A DNA stretch of 64,000 nt from positions 1 through 64,000 of the forward strand of contig JBGTBY010000011.1 in NCBI GenBank assembly GCA_041749075.1, written 5' to 3'. The notes beneath the pieces are model-generated. The model did not search any database and had not been told where the DNA came from. It saw only the letters and a list, made by a program, of their open reading frames with translations. Origin of the DNA: CAMTWZ01 sp041749075. GTDB lineage: Bacteria; Bacteroidota; Rhodothermia; Balneolales; HLUCCA01. A program made the translations under genes and the position numbers. Of this stretch, positions 16,389 through 26,306 are shown piece by piece. Within the stretch, counting starts at the first letter, position 1. Every line of letters begins with the position of its first letter.

Positions 16389-16774
16389 TGGTCCGTTCCC
16401 CTAGCCTGCCGGCATCCGAATACAGTGGTCCGAAAGCGGTGAATCTCAAGCGCGTGTTACCAACGGCCGCCAAACCGAAAGGCCGCATCCGCACCGCCAT
16501 CAAATCGATGCACATTCCGGCTTGGAAAGTGATGCTCTACACCGTTCTCGCCGGACTTTTTGGCGCCGTGTACCTGCAACATGTGTTCACCACGCAAGCG
16601 ATTCTCCGTGATGTGAACCTGCTGCATCGGGATCTGGATCGTGCCACGATCCGCCATAACGAACTGCGCTTCACCTATGAACGCATGACCGGCCCTGCCG
16701 ACGTCTATCTCCGATCCAAAGACATCGGATTGATCGACGGCGGACCTGCGGACCACATCATCACCCTGGACTAG
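16385..16774 (+). CDS. ftsL: FtsL-like division protein
   Basis: This 129-residue bitopic protein has a basic cytoplasmic tail of about 48 residues, one membrane segment (about 50-68, VMLYTVLAGLFGAVYLQHV) and a short periplasmic heptad-rich region (LLHRDLDRATIRHNELRFTYE). The sequence is poorly conserved, as usual for FtsL; the assignment rests on size, topology and position between rsmH and ftsI. The family forms a complex with FtsQ and an FtsB-type partner in septum formation. Confidence 0.8.
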   Translation: MMVRSPSLPASEYSGPKAVNLKRVLPTAAKPKGRIRTAIKSMHIPAWKVMLYTVLAGLFGAVYLQHVFTTQAILRDVNLLHRDLDRATIRHNELRFTYERMTGPADVYLRSKDIGLIDGGPADHIITLD

Positions 16775-16776
16775 CC

Positions 16777-18672
16777 ATGAACACACGCGCGTTTATCGTT
16801 CTCGGGCTGATGTTGATGATTCCAGGTGCGATCGCGCTTCAGATCATGCGCATTCAATTTCTTGAAGGAAGCGAGTTGCGCGCGCTCTGGGGCGAGCAAG
16901 CGATCGATTATGTGCCGATTCCGGCCGAACGTGGCCACATCCTCGACGCCAGCGATCGGATTTTGGTCAGCAATTCCGTTTCCTACAGTGTGATTGTGGA
17001 TCCCTTGGCGCCGAGAACATCCCGTGCGAATTTGGATGCGATTTGTGCCACATTGGCTCGCTTTACCGACTCGTCGAAAGAGGATTATGTCGCCAAAATC
17101 CGGAATGCGCCGAAAGGTTCACGATATGTGCTGCTGGAACGCGGTGTGAGTCGGCAAGGGCACGATGCCTTGCGTGCATTGGAGATTCGCGGACTCATTT
17201 TGGAAGAGCATTTCCGTCGCCGTTACAATTACGAAACCCTGGCCGCGCACACGCTCGGTTATGTGAACCACAACGTGGACGGCATGATGGGATTGGAGTC
17301 GAGTTTCAACTCGATGTTGAAAGGACAAGAAGGCGAGCAACAGGTTCAGCGCGATCGGAATGGCCGAATCCGTGCCGTCGTCGGTGCTCCACGTCGTCGT
17401 CCAGTGGCTGGAAACTCCATCCGCACCACCATCGACGCCCGAATCCAAGCCATTGTGGAAGAAGAATTGATGGCCGGTGTGCTTCGCTCGCGGGCCAACC
17501 ACGGAACCGTGATCATCGTGGATCCGGAAACCGGCGCCATCAAAGCCATGGCTAATTATCCCACATTCAATCCGAATACGCCGGCCCGTTATAGTGATGA
17601 AAATCGTCGCGATTTCGCGATCGCTGATATGATCGAGCCCGGTTCCACGTTCAAACTCGTGACGGCCGTGGCCGCGACCGAGCAAGGTGTGATCAAAGAC
17701 AATGAGATTTTTCATACCCCAGCGAACGGGCAAAAACGCATTTACGGACAAATGATGCGCGATCACGATCCGCTCGGATCGATCGACTTCCGGAATGTGA
17801 TTCAAAAATCGTCCAACATCGCGACGTCTGAAATCGCGATGCGCCTCGACAAGCAGACGTTCTACCAATACGCGCGGAATTTCGGGTTCGGAACGCCGAC
17901 CGGCATCGATCTGCCAGGTGAGGAAGCGGGCCGGTTGCAACGCCCGCATAGCTGGTCGCAAGTGACCCTTCCGTGGATGTCGATCGGATACGAAATCCAG
18001 GTGACGCCCCTCCAAATGGCGATGGCTTATGCCGCTTTCGCCAACGACGGCAAGCTGATGCGCCCCTATGTGGTGGATGAGGTGATCGACGAACGTGGCC
18101 GAGTCGTGGAAAAAACACGTCCGCATGTGGTCCGCTCCGCTGTGCGTCCTCGCACCATCGCAGACCTCTCTCCTATTTTCGAAAGCGTGCTTACCGAGCA
18201 AGGAACCGCCGAATTCGCCCGTGTGGAAGGTGTTCAGATCGCCGGCAAAACCGGAACAGCGCAGAAATACATCGACGGCCGCTACCGCACGCGTTATCGC
18301 GCCAGTTTCGTGGGTTTTTACCCTGTCGACGACCCGAAGTATGTCTGTTTTGTTCTGATGGATGAACCCCGCACCAGCATCTATGGAGGCGTGGTTTCCG
18401 GACCTGTTTTCCGCAACATCACCCAGCGCATTTTGGCTCTGGATGAGCGCCTGCATCGCGAAGTGGTGGTCGATCCCGATTCCATTTCTTATGTGGTGCC
18501 CCGTTTGGATGGCTATTCGAAGGATGATGCCTTTGTGCTGCTCGATCAGATGAACCTGCGCTACGATACCGAAGGCAAAGGAACCACGATTGAATCTCAA
18601 ATGCCGAAAGCCGGAACACGCATCGCCCGTCGTGATAAAATCACCCTCGTACTTGCCGGAGGCGCGCCATGA
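16777..18672 (+). CDS. ftsI: Division transpeptidase (penicillin-binding protein 3 type) with PASTA domain
   Basis: This 631-residue septal peptidoglycan transpeptidase has an N-terminal membrane anchor, a PBP dimerisation domain and a transpeptidase domain with S290-T-F-K293, S345-S-N347 and K491-T-G-T494. It ends with one PASTA domain (about 565-631, YVVPRLDGYSKDDAFVLL). A PASTA tail is common in this branch and in Gram-positives but absent from E. coli FtsI. The start lies 2 bases after ftsL, and the stop overlaps murE by four bases. Confidence 0.95.
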   Translation: MNTRAFIVLGLMLMIPGAIALQIMRIQFLEGSELRALWGEQAIDYVPIPAERGHILDASDRILVSNSVSYSVIVDPLAPRTSRANLDAICATLARFTDSSKEDYVAKIRNAPKGSRYVLLERGVSRQGHDALRALEIRGLILEEHFRRRYNYETLAAHTLGYVNHNVDGMMGLESSFNSMLKGQEGEQQVQRDRNGRIRAVVGAPRRRPVAGNSIRTTIDARIQAIVEEELMAGVLRSRANHGTVIIVDPETGAIKAMANYPTFNPNTPARYSDENRRDFAIADMIEPGSTFKLVTAVAATEQGVIKDNEIFHTPANGQKRIYGQMMRDHDPLGSIDFRNVIQKSSNIATSEIAMRLDKQTFYQYARNFGFGTPTGIDLPGEEAGRLQRPHSWSQVTLPWMSIGYEIQVTPLQMAMAYAAFANDGKLMRPYVVDEVIDERGRVVEKTRPHVVRSAVRPRTIADLSPIFESVLTEQGTAEFARVEGVQIAGKTGTAQKYIDGRYRTRYRASFVGFYPVDDPKYVCFVLMDEPRTSIYGGVVSGPVFRNITQRILALDERLHREVVVDPDSISYVVPRLDGYSKDDAFVLLDQMNLRYDTEGKGTTIESQMPKAGTRIARRDKITLVLAGGAP

Positions 18673-20114
18673 CATTGGGCCAACTCCTCAAGATTTGCAA
18701 GCCGAAAGCGATGATGGGTCCGCATAAGGTACCCAAAGGACGATTGACCGATGATTCCCGTGCTGTAACGCCCGGATCCATCTTCATCGCCGTAAAAGGA
18801 CTCGTTTCGGATGGGCACGATCACATCGCATCCGCTTTGGAAAAGGGCGCTTCTTTCGTGATTTGTGAGCGTTTCGACGGACCGGTTCCGAATGCCACGA
18901 TTCTTTTGGTCAAGCGCACGCGGGATGTCCTGATGCCGCTCGCATTGGCCGATCAAGGTCATCCGGAAAAAAGTCTGAAGTTGGTCGGCATCACCGGAAC
19001 CAATGGAAAAACCACGGTTTCCACGCTTATTTGGCAGGTACTGCGCAAATTGGACATGAACGCCGGACTAATCGGCACCGTGGAAAAGCGATTCAATGAT
19101 GTGATGGTGGACAGCAAACTCACCACGCCCGGAGCTCTTGAGTTGGCCGCGGATTTGCGGAAGGCCGCAGATGCCGGATGCCAGGTTGTGGCCATGGAAG
19201 TATCGAGCCATGCCTTGCATCAGGGCCGTACCAAGGGCTTGAACTTCGCTGTGGGTGTCTTCACCAATTTGACGCACGATCATCTGGATTACCACGGCTC
19301 CATCGAGTCGTATTCGCGGAGCAAACGACTGTTGTTTGATGGATTGCGCAAGAGCTCGGTGGCCATTGTGAACCACGATGATCCATCCGGCGCGGCGATG
19401 TCTGCCAAAACACGCGCAGAGGTATGGGCGGTGCGGATGGGGGATTCCGACATCCAAATCTTATCGAATTCCGTGAACGGACTGGTATTGGATGTGGATG
19501 GAACCGTCATTCAAAGTCCGTTGGCCGGACGCTTCAACGCATACAATGTGGCGCAAGCCTACCTCTCCTGCGTCGCCCTCGGCCTAAACCAATCCAATGT
19601 AGCGGCCGCGCTTTCAGACGCTCCCGGCGCGGCAGGACGCCTCGAGCGCGTCGCCACATCCGGCAACGCTCCGGCGGTATTTGTCGATTACGCCCACACT
19701 CCCGATGCGCTCGAAAATGTGCTGTCCACGCTCGCATCGCTTAAAGAGCCTGGTCAATCCCTCGCGTGTGTGTTCGGCTGCGGCGGAAACCGTGACACAA
19801 CCAAACGACCCAAGATGGCCTCCATCGCCGAGCGCTTCTGCGATCGCGTGGTGATCACATCCGATAATCCCCGTTTTGAAGACCCCGATGCCATTCTCGA
19901 CGACATCATGACCGGTTTCAGCGCGACAGCGAAGGTCCAGCGAATCACCGACCGTCGCACCGCCATCGAAACCGCGATTCGCACCGCATCCGTCACCGAT
20001 GTGATTGTCGTGGCGGGGAAAGGTCATGAAACCTACCAAGAAATCAAGGGCGTGCGTCATCCGCTCGACGACCGACTCATCGTCCACGACGCCCTAAGCC
20101 GGAGATCCGCCTGA
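18669..20114 (+). CDS. murE: UDP-MurNAc-tripeptide synthetase
   Basis: This 481-residue Mur ligase adds the third residue of the stem peptide. The ATP loop GITGTNGKTTVS lies near residues 108-119, and the C-terminal domain carries TSDNPRFEDP. The DNPR motif is the mark of meso-diaminopimelate-adding MurE, so A1-gamma type peptidoglycan is expected. It overlaps ftsI (ATGA) and mraY (TGATG). Confidence 0.96.
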   Translation: MTLGQLLKICKPKAMMGPHKVPKGRLTDDSRAVTPGSIFIAVKGLVSDGHDHIASALEKGASFVICERFDGPVPNATILLVKRTRDVLMPLALADQGHPEKSLKLVGITGTNGKTTVSTLIWQVLRKLDMNAGLIGTVEKRFNDVMVDSKLTTPGALELAADLRKAADAGCQVVAMEVSSHALHQGRTKGLNFAVGVFTNLTHDHLDYHGSIESYSRSKRLLFDGLRKSSVAIVNHDDPSGAAMSAKTRAEVWAVRMGDSDIQILSNSVNGLVLDVDGTVIQSPLAGRFNAYNVAQAYLSCVALGLNQSNVAAALSDAPGAAGRLERVATSGNAPAVFVDYAHTPDALENVLSTLASLKEPGQSLACVFGCGGNRDTTKRPKMASIAERFCDRVVITSDNPRFEDPDAILDDIMTGFSATAKVQRITDRRTAIETAIRTASVTDVIVVAGKGHETYQEIKGVRHPLDDRLIVHDALSRRSA

Positions 20115-21250
20115 TGCTATATTGGTTGCTCGATTTTCTCGAAGTCAATTTCAATCCGCCTGGTTTCGGCGTGTTCGCTTATATCACGGTACGAGGAGCA
20201 TTGGCTGCCTTCACCGCATTGGTGTTTTCGGTGTTTTTCGGCAAGCGCATCATCGCCCAGCTGCAAAAAATGCAGTTGAAAGAGACCATCCGCATGGACA
20301 TCGACCTGCCCGGACATCATTCCAAAGCCGGAACGCCGAGCATGGGCGGACTCATCATCATTTTCGCGACGGTCGTTCCCACCATCCTGTGGATGAATCC
20401 GACGAATCCCTACTTCATACCCATCATTTTCGTGATTTTGGCTTTAGGTGGCGTCGGATTCATGGACGATTACATCAAGATCATCAAGAAAGACAAAAAG
20501 GGATTGATGGGTCGATTGAAGGTGACAGGACAAGTGATTGTCGGGCTCATACTAGCCGCATTTTTGTATTTCCATCCCTCATTCGAAGGATATAACACCA
20601 TCACGACCATTCCTTTCGTCAAGAATTACCATATCGACTACGCTTTCTTCGGGGAAGCTTGGGGATGGGTCATTTTCTTCCCGGTTGTGATTTTCATTCT
20701 GACCGGTGTGAGCAATGCGGTGAACCTTACCGACGGTTTGGATGGATTAGCCAGTGGCACATCCGCCATCGCAGGCATCGCATTGGGAATCTTGGCCTAT
20801 GTCTCGGGGCGTGTGGATTTTTCGAACTTCCTGGACATTATGTATCTGCCTGGAACCGGTGAATTGGCCATTTTCTGTGCGGCGATGGTTGGTGCGTGCT
20901 TCGGATTCTTGTGGTACAACACCTATCCCGCTGAAGTCTTCATGGGCGATACCGGATCTCTTGCCTTGGGCGGATCCATCGCGGCCGTCGCCCTGATGGT
21001 TCATAAAGAACTCTTGCTACCGATTCTGTGCGGTGTGTTTGTGATGGAAACCTTGTCTGTGATTCTTCAGACGGGCTATTTCAAATACACGAAAAAACGC
21101 TACGGCGAAGGTCGTCGACTCTTCCTCATGGCGCCGATCCATCACCATTTCGAGAAACGCGGCTGGAAAGAGCCGAAAATCGTGGTCCGTTTCTGGATCG
21201 TGGCCATTCTGTTGGCGGTCTTCACCCTCATCACCTTGAAACTCAGATGA
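20114..21250 (+). CDS. mraY: Phospho-MurNAc-pentapeptide translocase
   Basis: This 378-residue multi-pass membrane enzyme (about ten segments) forms lipid I on undecaprenyl phosphate. Conserved catalytic stretches are HHSKAGTPSMGGL, GFMDDYIKI, AVNLTDGLDGLASG, EVFMGDTGSLALGG and the cytoplasmic PIHHHFEKRGW. It is placed between the two Mur ligase genes, and its stop overlaps the murD start. Confidence 0.97.
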   Translation: MLYWLLDFLEVNFNPPGFGVFAYITVRGALAAFTALVFSVFFGKRIIAQLQKMQLKETIRMDIDLPGHHSKAGTPSMGGLIIIFATVVPTILWMNPTNPYFIPIIFVILALGGVGFMDDYIKIIKKDKKGLMGRLKVTGQVIVGLILAAFLYFHPSFEGYNTITTIPFVKNYHIDYAFFGEAWGWVIFFPVVIFILTGVSNAVNLTDGLDGLASGTSAIAGIALGILAYVSGRVDFSNFLDIMYLPGTGELAIFCAAMVGACFGFLWYNTYPAEVFMGDTGSLALGGSIAAVALMVHKELLLPILCGVFVMETLSVILQTGYFKYTKKRYGEGRRLFLMAPIHHHFEKRGWKEPKIVVRFWIVAILLAVFTLITLKLR

Positions 21251-22608
21251 GAAACCTCAAACACACATCGGTTGTGGTGGCTGGGGCTGCGAAAAGCGGC
21301 ATCGCCGCGGCGCGCCTGCTCGCTTCCGAAGGGGCGGATGTGTTTCTGACGGATTCCGGTGTGATGACAGACCAAACGAAAAGCTTATTGACGTCGCTGG
21401 GAATCCCTTTTGAGGATGGTGGACATTCCGAGCGAGCGTTTGTGGGCGAATTTGTGGTGGTGAGTCCGGGAGTGCCGGATGAAGCCCCCATCATCCAAGG
21501 GTATTTGTCTGCCGGAAAAGAGGTCTTGTCAGAAATCGAGCTGGCTTCTTGGTTTGAGAACGGCCGCATTGTGGCTGTTACGGGAAGTAATGGTAAAACC
21601 ACGACCGCCAGTTGGCTCAATCACATGTGGGATACCGCGAGTGCGCCGCATGTCTTGGCCGGCAACATTGGAATCGCCTATAGCGATGTTGTGAAAACGA
21701 CAACATCCGATACCACATCGCTACTGGAGATCAGCAGTTTCCAGTTGGATCATATTCAGAGCTTCCGTCCGTCGGTGAGCATCCTGCTCAACATCACGCC
21801 CGATCATTTGAACCGCTATCAGTACCAATTCGAGCGCTATGTGGCCTCGAAAATGCGGATCGGTGAGAATCAGCGCAAGGACGATGTCTTCATCTATTGG
21901 CTGGAAGATCCCATTGTGGGACCGATCGTCGAGACCTTGAAAGGAAAGCCGGACGCACCGCGCTTTCTGGCGTTTTCCGACACGCGTCGCCCCGATGAAG
22001 GCGTCTATGTGCGCGATGGCCAAATCGTATTTCATCTCCATAACCAAGAGGAAATCCTGATGCTCGTTGAAGACATCGGCCTTCGTGGCCGCCACAATCT
22101 CCACAACGGCTTGGCTACGGCGCTTGCCGCACGCGTGAGCGAAATCCGCAATGAGTTCATCCGTGAAAGCCTGATGCGGTTCGAAGGGGTGGAACACCGC
22201 CTCGAGAATGTGCGCTCGCTCAACGGCGTGGGCTACATCAACGACAGCAAGGCGACCAACGTGAATGCCGTGTGGTATGCGCTGGATAGTATCCGGAATC
22301 CATTAGTGCTCATTCTTGGCGGACGCGATAAAGGGAATGACTATGCCGAGCTGATTCCACAAATCCACGCGAAAGTGCACACCATCATCGCCATCGGCGA
22401 AGGAACCGCCGCCATCGAAACCCAGCTTCGTGAGCATGTGCCGACATTTCTGAAAGCCACAAGTATGGAAGAAGCTGTGAAAATGGGCGCGAAAGCGGCA
22501 AAACGGGGCGAAACCATACTACTAAGTCCGGCCTGCGCCTCCTTCGACATGTTTGAAAACTATGAGCACCGCGGACGCGAGTTCAAAAAATTTGTGAACC
22601 AATTGTAA
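21247..22608 (+). CDS. murD: UDP-MurNAc-L-Ala:D-Glu ligase
   Basis: This 453-residue Mur ligase adds D-glutamate to UDP-MurNAc-L-Ala. Marks are an N-terminal Rossmann-type VVAGAAKSGIAAARLL, the ATP loop VTGSNGKTTTA near residue 113, EISSFQLD, NDSKATN and the C-terminal LLSPACASFD...RGREF. I chose ATG 21247, which overlaps the mraY stop; longer in-frame starts lie inside mraY. Confidence 0.95.
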   Translation: MRNLKHTSVVVAGAAKSGIAAARLLASEGADVFLTDSGVMTDQTKSLLTSLGIPFEDGGHSERAFVGEFVVVSPGVPDEAPIIQGYLSAGKEVLSEIELASWFENGRIVAVTGSNGKTTTASWLNHMWDTASAPHVLAGNIGIAYSDVVKTTTSDTTSLLEISSFQLDHIQSFRPSVSILLNITPDHLNRYQYQFERYVASKMRIGENQRKDDVFIYWLEDPIVGPIVETLKGKPDAPRFLAFSDTRRPDEGVYVRDGQIVFHLHNQEEILMLVEDIGLRGRHNLHNGLATALAARVSEIRNEFIRESLMRFEGVEHRLENVRSLNGVGYINDSKATNVNAVWYALDSIRNPLVLILGGRDKGNDYAELIPQIHAKVHTIIAIGEGTAAIETQLREHVPTFLKATSMEEAVKMGAKAAKRGETILLSPACASFDMFENYEHRGREFKKFVNQL

Positions 22609-22609
22609 G

Positions 22610-23794
22610 ATGATTTTCGGTCCAACCGCACGTCGGGACGCACAGTCCTTCATCCTCGATCAGTCGCCCGAGCGCGACATGGGCAAAGCACGCACCAGCG
22701 ACCGTGTGCTGCTCGCCGCGATCGTGATGCTCATGGCGTTCGGCTTGCTTGCGGTATTCTCCTCCATCGCCTACTTCGCAGAGCTGAAGAAAACCACGGC
22801 AACGGCCTTGATGCTCAGCCATCTCACCAAACTCGGCATCGCGGGTATGGTGATGTTGCTCTTCTCGAAAATCGATTACCACCGTCTACTGAACATCAGC
22901 AAATTCGGCCTTTTCCTGAGCTGGGGTTTCCTCATTTTTGTGACCATGTTCGGCACGGAAGTCTGGGGCGCAAAACGCTCCTTGAGCTTGGGCGGATTTT
23001 CCTTCCAGCCCTCATCCATGGCTACGGTGTCGTTATTGATCTATTTGGTGGCCATGTGCCGTGAAAAAGCGGAGTACATCACGGATTTCGGCAGAGCCTT
23101 CATCCCGATGATGGCCTACATCGGATTCACCTGCGCGCTGATCGCGGTAGAAGATTTCTCCAGCGCGGGAGTACTAGGAATATTGTCACTTTTGGTTCTG
23201 TTTGTTGGCAAAGTACCCGTCCGTTACCTCACCGCATTGATCCTGATCGGTGTGATCGGTGGAACCGCATTCATTTATAGCTCTCCCTTCCGCCAGAAGC
23301 GGATTGACTCGTACATCGAACAAGTTGTCGACATCAAAAGTGATGCTCTTGTGAGCGATTCCGGTTATCAGGCGCAGCAAGCCCATATCGCGATCGCCCG
23401 TGGCGGACTCGTGGGCGTCGGCATCGGGAAAAGCTCGCAGCGCGACTTCCTTCCCGCTCCATACAACGATTTCATTTACGCGATCATCGCCGAAGAATAT
23501 GGCTTCATCGGTAGCATGATGGTGCTCATTCTCTACACCGTGATTTTGGTGCGTGGCATCTTTTTCATCGCAAGACGAGCGTTTGATGATGTGGGACAAC
23601 ATCTTGCCGTCGCCTGCACACTCGGCATCGTGATGTATGCCTATGTGAACGCGGCCGTCGCCACAGGACTATTTCCCGTGACCGGACTCCCCATGCCCTT
23701 CGTGTCGTATGGCGGCACCAGCATGTTGTTTTCGGGTATGCTGATGGGAATTCTGCTGAATATCTCGAAATCGAAGCGGGAGGACGCCCCATGA
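22610..23794 (+). CDS. ftsW: Septal peptidoglycan glycosyltransferase of the SEDS family
   Basis: This 394-residue polytopic SEDS protein polymerises glycan strands together with FtsI. It has about ten membrane segments. The family marks are GFSFQPSSMATVSLL, the stretch YQAQQAHIAIARGGLVGVGIG (here read in two parts), EEYGFIG and the C-terminal GLPMPFVSYGGTSML. The ATG at 22610 stands one base after murD; an internal ATG at 22679 would remove 23 polar residues and is possible. Confidence 0.93.
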   Translation: MIFGPTARRDAQSFILDQSPERDMGKARTSDRVLLAAIVMLMAFGLLAVFSSIAYFAELKKTTATALMLSHLTKLGIAGMVMLLFSKIDYHRLLNISKFGLFLSWGFLIFVTMFGTEVWGAKRSLSLGGFSFQPSSMATVSLLIYLVAMCREKAEYITDFGRAFIPMMAYIGFTCALIAVEDFSSAGVLGILSLLVLFVGKVPVRYLTALILIGVIGGTAFIYSSPFRQKRIDSYIEQVVDIKSDALVSDSGYQAQQAHIAIARGGLVGVGIGKSSQRDFLPAPYNDFIYAIIAEEYGFIGSMMVLILYTVILVRGIFFIARRAFDDVGQHLAVACTLGIVMYAYVNAAVATGLFPVTGLPMPFVSYGGTSMLFSGMLMGILLNISKSKREDAP

Positions 23795-24888
23795 GCTTGA
23801 ACGTCCTCATCGCCGCAGGTGGAACCGGTGGACATGTCTACCCTGCCATCGCCATCGCCGACGCCCTGAAACGCGCTCATCCCGATACGAAAATCCTTTT
23901 CGCAGGAACGCGTTCCCATATGGAATGGACGACAGTCCCGAAAGCCGGTTATGCGATCAAATCGGTATGGATCAGCGGGTTTCATCGCCAATTCACGCTC
24001 AAAAATCTTTTATTTCCGCTCAAACTCGTGGTCAGCCTGATTCAAAGCCTATTTATCGTCATCAAGTTCAAGCCCGATGTGGTGTTGAGCTGCGGCGGCT
24101 ATGTGGCCGGTCCGGTGGGATGGGTGGGCGCCAAATGGGGCATCCCCTTGATCGTGCAAGAACAGAACTCATTCCCTGGCGTCACGAACCGGATGCTGGG
24201 CAAACACGCCGCGCGCATTTACACCGCGTTCGACGACGCGAAACGCTATTTCCCGAAATCGGATGTGTCGATGGTGGGCAATCCGGTGCGTTCGCACATG
24301 AAACTCGCGGCACGCCCCCCCTCCCTCGCGTCGTTCTCGTTCGACACCACGCGCAAGACCGTCTTAGTGATGGGCGGGTCCGGTGGCGCGGCACGAATCA
24401 ACGAGGCCATGACTCATAACATCGGGGGGCTGCACAACGACCTGAAGATGAACGTCATCTGGCAGTGCGGACCCCAGTATTTCCCCGCGCTATCCACGAA
24501 AATCGATGTCAGCACCTATCCGAATCTGAGGCTGCTCCCCTATATCGACGACATCTCCCTTGCCTACGCCGCGGCCGATATTGTTGTGAGTCGCTCGGGG
24601 GCCGGAAGCATTGCCGAACTCACTGTCGTCGGAAAACCCATGATTTTGGTGCCATCGCCACACGTTGCGGGCGATCATCAGACCCATAATGCCAAATCCG
24701 TGGCCGATCGCGGAGCCGCCGAATTGCTCACAGATGAAGAAGTTGTAAGAGAACTCATCCCCACCATTCAACGCCTGCTCAACGACGAGCTAACCCTATC
24801 CAAGATGTCGGAAGCCGCCTTTCAAATGGCGCATCCCGATGCCGCCGACATCATCGCAACCGACATGATTCGACTTTTCGCCGCATGA
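23791..24888 (+). CDS. murG: UDP-GlcNAc transferase forming lipid II
   Basis: This 365-residue GT28-type enzyme adds GlcNAc to lipid I on the inner face of the membrane. Conserved loops are AAGGTGGHVYPAIAIA at the N-terminus, CGGYVAGPVG, QEQNSFPGVTNR, MGGSGGAARIN and SRSGAGSIAEL. It overlaps ftsW and murC by four bases each. Confidence 0.96.
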   Translation: MSLNVLIAAGGTGGHVYPAIAIADALKRAHPDTKILFAGTRSHMEWTTVPKAGYAIKSVWISGFHRQFTLKNLLFPLKLVVSLIQSLFIVIKFKPDVVLSCGGYVAGPVGWVGAKWGIPLIVQEQNSFPGVTNRMLGKHAARIYTAFDDAKRYFPKSDVSMVGNPVRSHMKLAARPPSLASFSFDTTRKTVLVMGGSGGAARINEAMTHNIGGLHNDLKMNVIWQCGPQYFPALSTKIDVSTYPNLRLLPYIDDISLAYAAADIVVSRSGAGSIAELTVVGKPMILVPSPHVAGDHQTHNAKSVADRGAAELLTDEEVVRELIPTIQRLLNDELTLSKMSEAAFQMAHPDAADIIATDMIRLFAA

Positions 24889-26306
24889 CCACACCCATCA
24901 TCACCCAACCTGTATTCGGAAAAACGAAGCACCTCCACCTGGTGGGCATCGGAGGCATCGGCATGAGCAGCATCGCCGAAATCCTGATCCATCGTGGCTT
25001 TGAAGTATCGGGTTCTGATGGCGCGGCAAGCGACAATACCCAGCGACTGATCGACATCGGAGCGACGGTCCATATCGGTCACAAAGCCGAGAATATCGCC
25101 GGAGCACAGGTTGTTGTCTATACAAGCGCGGTAAAAGCGGAAGACAATGTGGAAACACGCGCCGCTTTGGAAGCCGGAATCCCCGTCATAAAACGTGGTG
25201 AGATGATCGCGGAGCTGATGCGCATGAAATTCGGCATCGGCATCGCCGGAACGCACGGAAAAACCACGACGACGTCCCTTACCGGATTGGTTGTGCAGGA
25301 TGGCGACTTCGATCCCACCATCATTGTCGGCGGACGTGTTCACAGTTTCGACAAAACCAACGCTGTTGTCGGAAAAGGTGACATTTTGATCGTGGAAGCG
25401 GATGAATACGACCGCATGTTCCTGAATCTGACGCCGTCTTTGGTCGTGATCACCAATATCGATCTGGAACATCTTGATATTTACAAAGACGAAACCGACA
25501 TCAAGAACGCCTTCATCGAATTCGCGAACAAGGTTCCGTTCTATGGCGCGGTGATCGTGTGCTTGGACGATTCCAATGTGCGAAGCGTACTTCCACACAT
25601 CCATCGCCGCACGATGACGTATGGATACACACCTCAGGCGAGATTGCGTCCGACGAACATCCACAGCGAAGCGCTTCATACCGCTTTTGATGTGATGTTG
25701 GATGGCAAAAAATTGGGTCGGGTGGCCGTCAGCGCCGCAGGTGAACATAATGTCCGCAATACCTTGGCAGCCGTTGCCGTCGGATTGGAACTGGATGTCC
25801 CCTTCGCGCAAATCGCAAGCGGATTGGCCCGTTTCAGTGGTGTGTTCCGTCGCTTCCAAGTGAAAGCCGATGCGCATGGCACCATCATCGTCGACGATTA
25901 CGCCCATCATCCAACCGAAGTGAAAGCCACATTGCAAGCCGCCCGCTCTGGCTGGAAAGACAAGCGCCTCGTGGCTGTCTTCCAACCGCATCTGTATTCG
26001 CGCACGCAACAATTGGCCGATGATTTCGGGATGTCCTTTTTTGATGCGGATGTTCTGGTGGTGACGGATGTGTATCCATCCCGCGAGCAACCCATCGAAG
26101 GTGTCAGTGGAAAAATGATCGCCGACAAAGCGAAGGCATTCGGACATAAGAATGTCGTCTACATCGAAAACAAGGCGTCGATTCCTGCGGAATTATCCAA
26201 ACTCGTGACCTCCGGCGATCTCGTGATCACCATGGGCGCGGGCGACATCTATACCTATGGCGAGCGCTTCGCCGAGAACTGGGTGAAAGGAGGTGCGCAT
26301 GTTTGA
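24885..26306 (+). CDS. murC: UDP-MurNAc:L-Ala ligase
   Basis: This 473-residue Mur ligase adds L-alanine to UDP-MurNAc. It starts with HLVGIGGIGMSSIAEIL; the ATP loop is GIAGTHGKTTTTSL near residue 120; EADEYDRMF and VDDYAHHPTEV follow. In many bacteria murB and ddl come next; here the ftsQ start is already inside the 3' end, so the order is collapsed. Confidence 0.96.
   Translation: MTTPIITQPVFGKTKHLHLVGIGGIGMSSIAEILIHRGFEVSGSDGAASDNTQRLIDIGATVHIGHKAENIAGAQVVVYTSAVKAEDNVETRAALEAGIPVIKRGEMIAELMRMKFGIGIAGTHGKTTTTSLTGLVVQDGDFDPTIIVGGRVHSFDKTNAVVGKGDILIVEADEYDRMFLNLTPSLVVITNIDLEHLDIYKDETDIKNAFIEFANKVPFYGAVIVCLDDSNVRSVLPHIHRRTMTYGYTPQARLRPTNIHSEALHTAFDVMLDGKKLGRVAVSAAGEHNVRNTLAAVAVGLELDVPFAQIASGLARFSGVFRRFQVKADAHGTIIVDDYAHHPTEVKATLQAARSGWKDKRLVAVFQPHLYSRTQQLADDFGMSFFDADVLVVTDVYPSREQPIEGVSGKMIADKAKAFGHKNVVYIENKASIPAELSKLVTSGDLVITMGAGDIYTYGERFAENWVKGGAHV

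Noticed and set aside
17119..18675. Long open frame (518 codons) on the minus strand
   Set aside because: It lies entirely antisense to ftsI, whose catalytic motifs are intact; such shadows come from codon bias.
24822..26147. Long open frame (441 codons) on the minus strand
   Set aside because: It is antisense to murC and has no recognisable domain or own signals.
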